The translations under genes and the position numbers were made by a program. Of a stretch of DNA of 64,000 bases, positions 60,717 to 64,000 are shown in pieces (the stretch's first letter is position 1; each line of letters starts with the position of its first letter). Origin of the DNA: an uncultured Paraprevotella sp. (GTDB lineage Bacteria; Bacteroidota; Bacteroidia; Bacteroidales; Bacteroidaceae); contig CALUIS010000013.1 of the NCBI GenBank assembly GCA_944320765.1, positions 23,755 to 87,754 on the forward strand. Direction: 5' to 3'. The notes beneath the pieces were generated by a model. That model saw only the letters and a list, made by a program, of their open reading frames with translations. It did no database searches and was not told the origin of the DNA.

Positions 60717-62921
60717 TTAGAACAAGCTCCAGGAGACGGTGAGGCCCGCCATGACGATGGCCACCATGGACATCAGCTTGACGAGGATGTTCAGGCTCGG
60801 GCCGGACGTGTCCTTGAACGGGTCGCCCACGGTGTCGCCCACCACGGTGGCTTTATGCACTTCGCCGCCCTTGCCGCCGAAGTGGCCTTCCTCCACATAT
60901 TTCTTGGCATTGTCCCATGCGCCGCCCGAGTTGGCCATGAAGATGGCCAGCACGAAGCCGGCGGACAGGCCGCCCACCAGCAGGCCGATGACTCCGGAAA
61001 CCCCGAATATCAGGCCCGTCAGCACCGGGGCGATGATGGCCAGCAGCGAGGGGAACACCATTTCGCGCTGGGCGCCCTTGGTGGAAATCTGCACGCAGCG
61101 GGCGTAGTCCGGTTCGGCCTCGCCCGTCAGGATGCCCTTGATTTCGCGGAACTGCCGGCGCACTTCTTCCACCATGTGGCCTGCCGCACGGCCCACGGCG
61201 TTCATCGTCAGGCCGCAGAAGAGGAAGGCCATCATGCTGCCGATGAACATGCCGGAAAGTACCTTCGGGTTCATCAGCGTCACGTCGTAGTAGGTCATGA
61301 AGTCGGTGAACGATGCGTTCTGGATGGGGAGCTGTGAGCCGTCCGGCATGGTCAGGACGGTCTGTCCCAGCCGCGTCAGGCCGATGCGGATTTCCTCGAT
61401 GTAAGATGCCAGGAGCGACAGGCCCGTCAGCGCGGCCGAACCGATGGCGAAGCCCTTCCCGGTGGCGGCGGTGGTGTTGCCCAGCGAGTCCAGCGCGTCG
61501 GTGCGCTTGCGCACGGCTTCTCCCAGCCCGCTCATCTCGGCGTTGCCGCCCGCGTTGTCCGCGATGGGGCCGTAGGCGTCAGTGGCCAGCGTGATGCCCA
61601 GCGTGGACAGCATGCCCACGGCGGCGATGCCGATGCCGTAGAGGCCCATGCTCACGTTGGCGAAGTCGAAGCCCGATGCCAGCCAGTAGGAGAGGATGAT
61701 GCCCGCCACGACGGCGATGACCGGGATGGTGGTGGAAATCATGCCCAGCCCGATGCCGGAGATGATGACCGTGGCCGGCCCCGTCTTGCCGCTCTCGGAC
61801 AGCTTCTGGGTGGGGCGGTAGGACTGCGAGGTGTAGTATTCCGTGGACTGCCCGATGATGATGCCCACGAACAGGCCGATGACTACGGAGAACGAGATGT
61901 TCACCCAGTTCTCAATCTGGAGCACCCAAAGAATCAGGAAGGTGGCGCCCACGATGAGTACGGAGCTGAGGTTCGTGCCGAACGACAGGGAGCGGAGCAA
62001 GCCCTTCATGCCCGCGTCCTCCTTGGTGCGCACGGCGAAGATGCCGATGATGGACAGGATGATGCCCACGGCGGCAATCAGCATCGGGGCGATGACGGCC
62101 TTGAACTGCATGTCCACGTCGCCGCCGGCCATGAAAGCCGCCGCGCCGAGGGCCGAGGTGGCCAGGATGGAGCCGCAATAGGATTCGTAGAGGTCGGCAC
62201 CCATGCCGGCCACGTCGCCCACGTTGTCGCCCACGTTGTCGGCGATGGTGGCCGGGTTGCGCGGGTCGTCTTCAGGAATGCCGGCCTCGACCTTGCCCAC
62301 CAGGTCGGCGCCCACGTCGGCGGCTTTGGTGTAGATGCCGCCGCCCACACGGGCGAACAGGGCCTGCGTGCTGGCCCCCATCCCGAAGGTCAGCATCGTG
62401 GTGGTGATCATGCACAGCTTGGCCGTCGGGGCGTTCACGTCGGACGGGATGAAGGCATCCAGCAGGAGGTACCAGAACGAGATGTCCAGCAGTCCGAGTC
62501 CTACGACCACCAGTCCCATCACCGCGCCGCTACGGAAGGCGATGCGCAGGCCGCTGTTGAGCGACTCTCGGGCGGCGTTGGCCGTGCGGGCCGAGGCGTA
62601 GGTGGCGGTCTTCATGCCCAGGAAGCCGGAAAGGCCGGAGAAGAAGCCGCCCGTAAGGAAGGCCACCGGCACCCACGAGTTCTGCAGGTTGAAGCCGTAA
62701 GCCATGACGGCGAACAGGGCGCACAGGATGAGGAACACGATGCCCACCACCTTGTACTGTTGTTTCAGGTAGGACATGGCACCCTGGCGCACGTGCAGGG
62801 CGATTTTCTGCATGACGGGCGTGCCTTCGCTGGCTCCCATCATCTGACGGTAGAAGAACCATGCCAGCAGCAGGGCCAGCACGGAAGATACGGGGACAAT
62901 CCAGAATAGAGTTTGTTCCAT
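60717..62921 (-). CDS. hppA: Membrane-bound pyrophosphatase, K+-dependent type
   Basis: 734 residues, about sixteen membrane segments. Substrate motif '[46 protein letters not shown]'. The site that separates classes reads '[15 protein letters not shown]', with Ala where K+-independent enzymes have Lys, so this is the K+-dependent class. Hydrolyses pyrophosphate and pumps Na+ and/or H+ outward; Bacteroides members of this class are known to move both, but the ion cannot be fixed here. Single gene. Confidence 0.95.
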   Translation of the reverse strand: MEQTLFWIVPVSSVLALLLAWFFYRQMMGASEGTPVMQKIALHVRQGAMSYLKQQYKVVGIVFLILCALFAVMAYGFNLQNSWVPVAFLTGGFFSGLSGFLGMKTATYASARTANAARESLNSGLRIAFRSGAVMGLVVVGLGLLDISFWYLLLDAFIPSDVNAPTAKLCMITTTMLTFGMGASTQALFARVGGGIYTKAADVGADLVGKVEAGIPEDDPRNPATIADNVGDNVGDVAGMGADLYESYCGSILATSALGAAAFMAGGDVDMQFKAVIAPMLIAAVGIILSIIGIFAVRTKEDAGMKGLLRSLSFGTNLSSVLIVGATFLILWVLQIENWVNISFSVVIGLFVGIIIGQSTEYYTSQSYRPTQKLSESGKTGPATVIISGIGLGMISTTIPVIAVVAGIILSYWLASGFDFANVSMGLYGIGIAAVGMLSTLGITLATDAYGPIADNAGGNAEMSGLGEAVRKRTDALDSLGNTTAATGKGFAIGSAALTGLSLLASYIEEIRIGLTRLGQTVLTMPDGSQLPIQNASFTDFMTYYDVTLMNPKVLSGMFIGSMMAFLFCGLTMNAVGRAAGHMVEEVRRQFREIKGILTGEAEPDYARCVQISTKGAQREMVFPSLLAIIAPVLTGLIFGVSGVIGLLVGGLSAGFVLAIFMANSGGAWDNAKKYVEEGHFGGKGGEVHKATVVGDTVGDPFKDTSGPSLNILVKLMSMVAIVMAGLTVSWSLF

Positions 62922-62961
62922 GGTAATGAATACGGATTTTAAAAGTTAATAAAAACGCTGC

Positions 62962-62991
62962 CAAAGGTAGTGAAAATCTGAAAGCCGGAAA
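62962..62991 (-). promoter_or_regulatory. Promoter for hppA
   Basis: Minus strand TTTC, 18 bases, TACCTTTG; 40 bases before the ATG. Spacing is one or two bases short and -33 has one change. Confidence 0.5.
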
Positions 62992-63081
62992 AGAATCCGT
63001 TCCGTTTTTTTTGTGATTCGTACACTTTTTTGTGGCGGGGGCGGCGGAGGACGGGGACGGGCGGGGAAGGTCCGGGGGCGG

Positions 63082-63115
63082 AAAAAAGAAAGGCGGGCCT
63101 CACGGTCCACCTTTC
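63082..63115 (-). terminator. Intrinsic terminator after the 53-residue peptide gene
   Basis: Minus strand stem GAAAGGTGGACC / GGCCCGCCTTTC with a GTGA loop (one mismatched or G-T position) and T6 after it; 18 bases past the TAG. Confidence 0.85.
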
Positions 63116-63133
63116 TCATTGATTAACTAATTT

Positions 63134-63295
63134 CTAATTGCCCCAGATGTCGGTGAAGTCGTTCTCGTTCACCAGCACATCGCTCATGTCAGCTGGGGCG
63201 TCGAAGCGATGCAATGCCTTGCTTGCGGCCATCATCTGGCTGGTCTCTACGTTGCAGACGTCGACCACCGGTCGGATATATTTGCTCTTTTTCAT
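63134..63295 (-). CDS. 53-residue peptide, MMAxS / DIW-tail family
   Basis: Frame from ATG at 63295 to TAG at 63134. No signal peptide. 'MKKSKYIRPVVDVCNVETSQMMAAS' (in two parts: start to PVVDV, then CNVETSQMMAAS) aligns with the 58-residue peptide at 10823-10999 without gaps from residue 3: Y6, P9-V10-V11, V16-E17, M21-M22-A23, S25 are common. The second half is unlike except for acidic character and the ending TDIWGN. It follows the large secreted protein gene by 33 bases and is followed by a terminator, exactly the layout at 7-11 kb. Function unknown. Confidence 0.8.
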   Translation of the reverse strand: MKKSKYIRPVVDVCNVETSQMMAASKALHRFDAPADMSDVLVNENDFTDIWGN

Positions 63296-63328
63296 GTTTT
63301 CTTGTTTTTAAGGGTTGTTTTAATCGGG

Positions 63329-64000
63329 TTATTTCACTGCCTTCTTCGTGCCGTTCACGATGTAGATGCCTTTCTGCAGGCCGTCGAGGGCCTCGCTCAT
63401 CTTCACGTTCTGGCGCACGAGGATGCCGTTGAGGTTGTAGACGTTCACCGTGGCGTCCGCTTCGGCCACCGTGCTGTCGATGCCCGTGGTGGTGCCGTCG
63501 CCGTCGATGCCCTTCAGGATGAAGGCCTGCACGTTGCTTCCGGCAGGAGCTGCCTCGGCGTTCAGGTAGGCGCGGTTGGCTTTCACGACCGGTTTCTCAG
63601 TTTCCACCTTGTAGAAGCCTACGCCCTTTTCGGCCTGGTTCTGGAGTACGTAAGTGCCTTCCACGGCTTCCATCTCGGCGAACGTGCCCGTGAGCATTCC
63701 GGCGGTGTAGGTGGTTGTTTCGGCGGCTCCGAACCCTTCAAACGTGTGGGTGAAGTCGGCTGCGGCTTTCACGATATACGGCGTGTTGGCGGCGATGGTT
63801 TCTACGGCTTCCAATGTTAGGGTCGCGTCCTCTCCTTCGGTGTCCGTACCCGCGCAGGAGTAGACTTCCAGCCCGTCGGGGATTTCCGCGTTGAACGGCA
63901 GGATGAGGGTGGCCCATTCGGCAGCGGTCGTCAGGGTGACGGACGGCATGTCAGTCTCGGTGATGGCGAATGTCGGGTGGCTGCTGGTGCCGTACAAGCC
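63329..64000 (-). CDS. C-terminal part of a large secreted protein (5' end outside window)
   Basis: About 224 residues visible; the frame is open at the right edge. Contains the module 'EWATLILPFNAEI...NTPYIVKAA...GTYVLQNQ...KANRAYLNAEAAP' that matches 'WNTFCVPFDM...GVPYLVQ...NAYFISNN' in the 7081 protein, then the tail 'VNVYNLNGILVRQNVKMSEALDGLQKGIYIVNGTKK', close to that protein's 'EALDGLQRGVYIVNGKK'. What the N-terminal part does cannot be seen. Operon with the 53-residue peptide. Confidence 0.75.
   Translation of the reverse strand, partial: GLYGTSSHPTFAITETDMPSVTLTTAAEWATLILPFNAEIPDGLEVYSCAGTDTEGEDATLTLEAVETIAANTPYIVKAAADFTHTFEGFGAAETTTYTAGMLTGTFAEMEAVEGTYVLQNQAEKGVGFYKVETEKPVVKANRAYLNAEAAPAGSNVQAFILKGIDGDGTTTGIDSTVAEADATVNVYNLNGILVRQNVKMSEALDGLQKGIYIVNGTKKAVK

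Noticed and set aside
1..64000. tRNA, rRNA, CRISPR array, prophage or insertion sequence
   Set aside because: I looked for cloverleaf-like and rRNA-like sequence, regularly spaced direct repeats, integrases and transposases and saw none. A tRNA scan could still overturn this.

Overview
The window reads as a chromosomal segment of a GC-rich member of the Bacteroidales (Bacteroidaceae/Prevotellaceae-like). The case rests on many -7 boxes of the Bacteroidetes type (TAnnTTTG, several with TTTG or a near match 18-20 bases upstream), type III glutamine synthetase, LL-diaminopimelate aminotransferase, a two-component-type sensor fused to an AraC helix-turn-helix, Bacteroidetes-style secreted proteins ending in a 'DGLQxGxYIVNGKK' tail, and the gene orders ilvDBN-thioesterase-ilvC and coaX-OMP-lptC-CBS protein-ppiD. 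No rRNA, tRNA, CRISPR, phage or transposase gene was seen. Genus is not assigned.

Layout. 1-4.6 kb: fragment of an ATP-grasp-like protein, a secreted histidine phosphatase, and a minus-strand operon of a GHL10-type glycosidase-like protein, a DUF2007 zinc-ribbon protein and a GNAT acetyltransferase. 4.7-11 kb: CstA transporter, a small outer-membrane barrel, a structured palindromic repeat (family A), then a 1238-residue secreted modular protein followed by a 58-residue peptide. 11-16.6 kb: a long intergenic repeat (family B), then outer-membrane protein, PII protein, ammonium transporter and glutamine synthetase III. 16.7-26.1 kb: a carbohydrate locus without susC/susD, made of a GH127/GH146-type Zn-Cys glycosidase with a 143-residue secreted companion, a propeller sensor joined straight to an AraC domain, and an unassigned secreted barrel enzyme. 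26.1-35.9 kb: five-gene operon gltB-gltD-asnB-dapF-dapL. 36-38.7 kb: second family B repeat, a candidate small RNA, and slyD-aroC. 38.9-45 kb: branched-chain amino acid operon. 45-53.6 kb: CPA1 antiporter, then the coaX-to-ppiD envelope operon. 53.7-60.6 kb: DUF4105 protein, a PafA-like protein that appears to have lost its catalytic residues, secA, the second family A repeat and a small conserved protein. 60.7-64 kb: membrane pyrophosphatase, then a short peptide downstream of another large secreted protein cut by the window edge.

How the parts fit. Two clusters (11.8-16.6 kb and 26.1-35.9 kb) cover nitrogen: ammonium uptake, PII sensing, glutamine, glutamate and asparagine synthesis, and the DAP/lysine branch. 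The ilv operon and aroC add amino acid synthesis. The 47-60 kb part is envelope biogenesis and protein export.

Most unusual signal. Three large secreted proteins (7081-10797, 17183-20827, 63329-64000) share a C-terminal module and tail, and each is followed closely on the same strand by a small gene whose product ends in, or almost in, Asp-Ile-Trp. Two of the small genes are paralogous 53-58 residue peptides with a conserved P-V-V...MMAxS N-terminal half. Two share a 39-nucleotide 3' end with one mismatch. This looks like a repeated two-gene cassette whose function I cannot name. Also notable are the two structured repeat families, one showing base-pair-preserving changes between copies, and the orphan promoter-terminator pair downstream of aroC.
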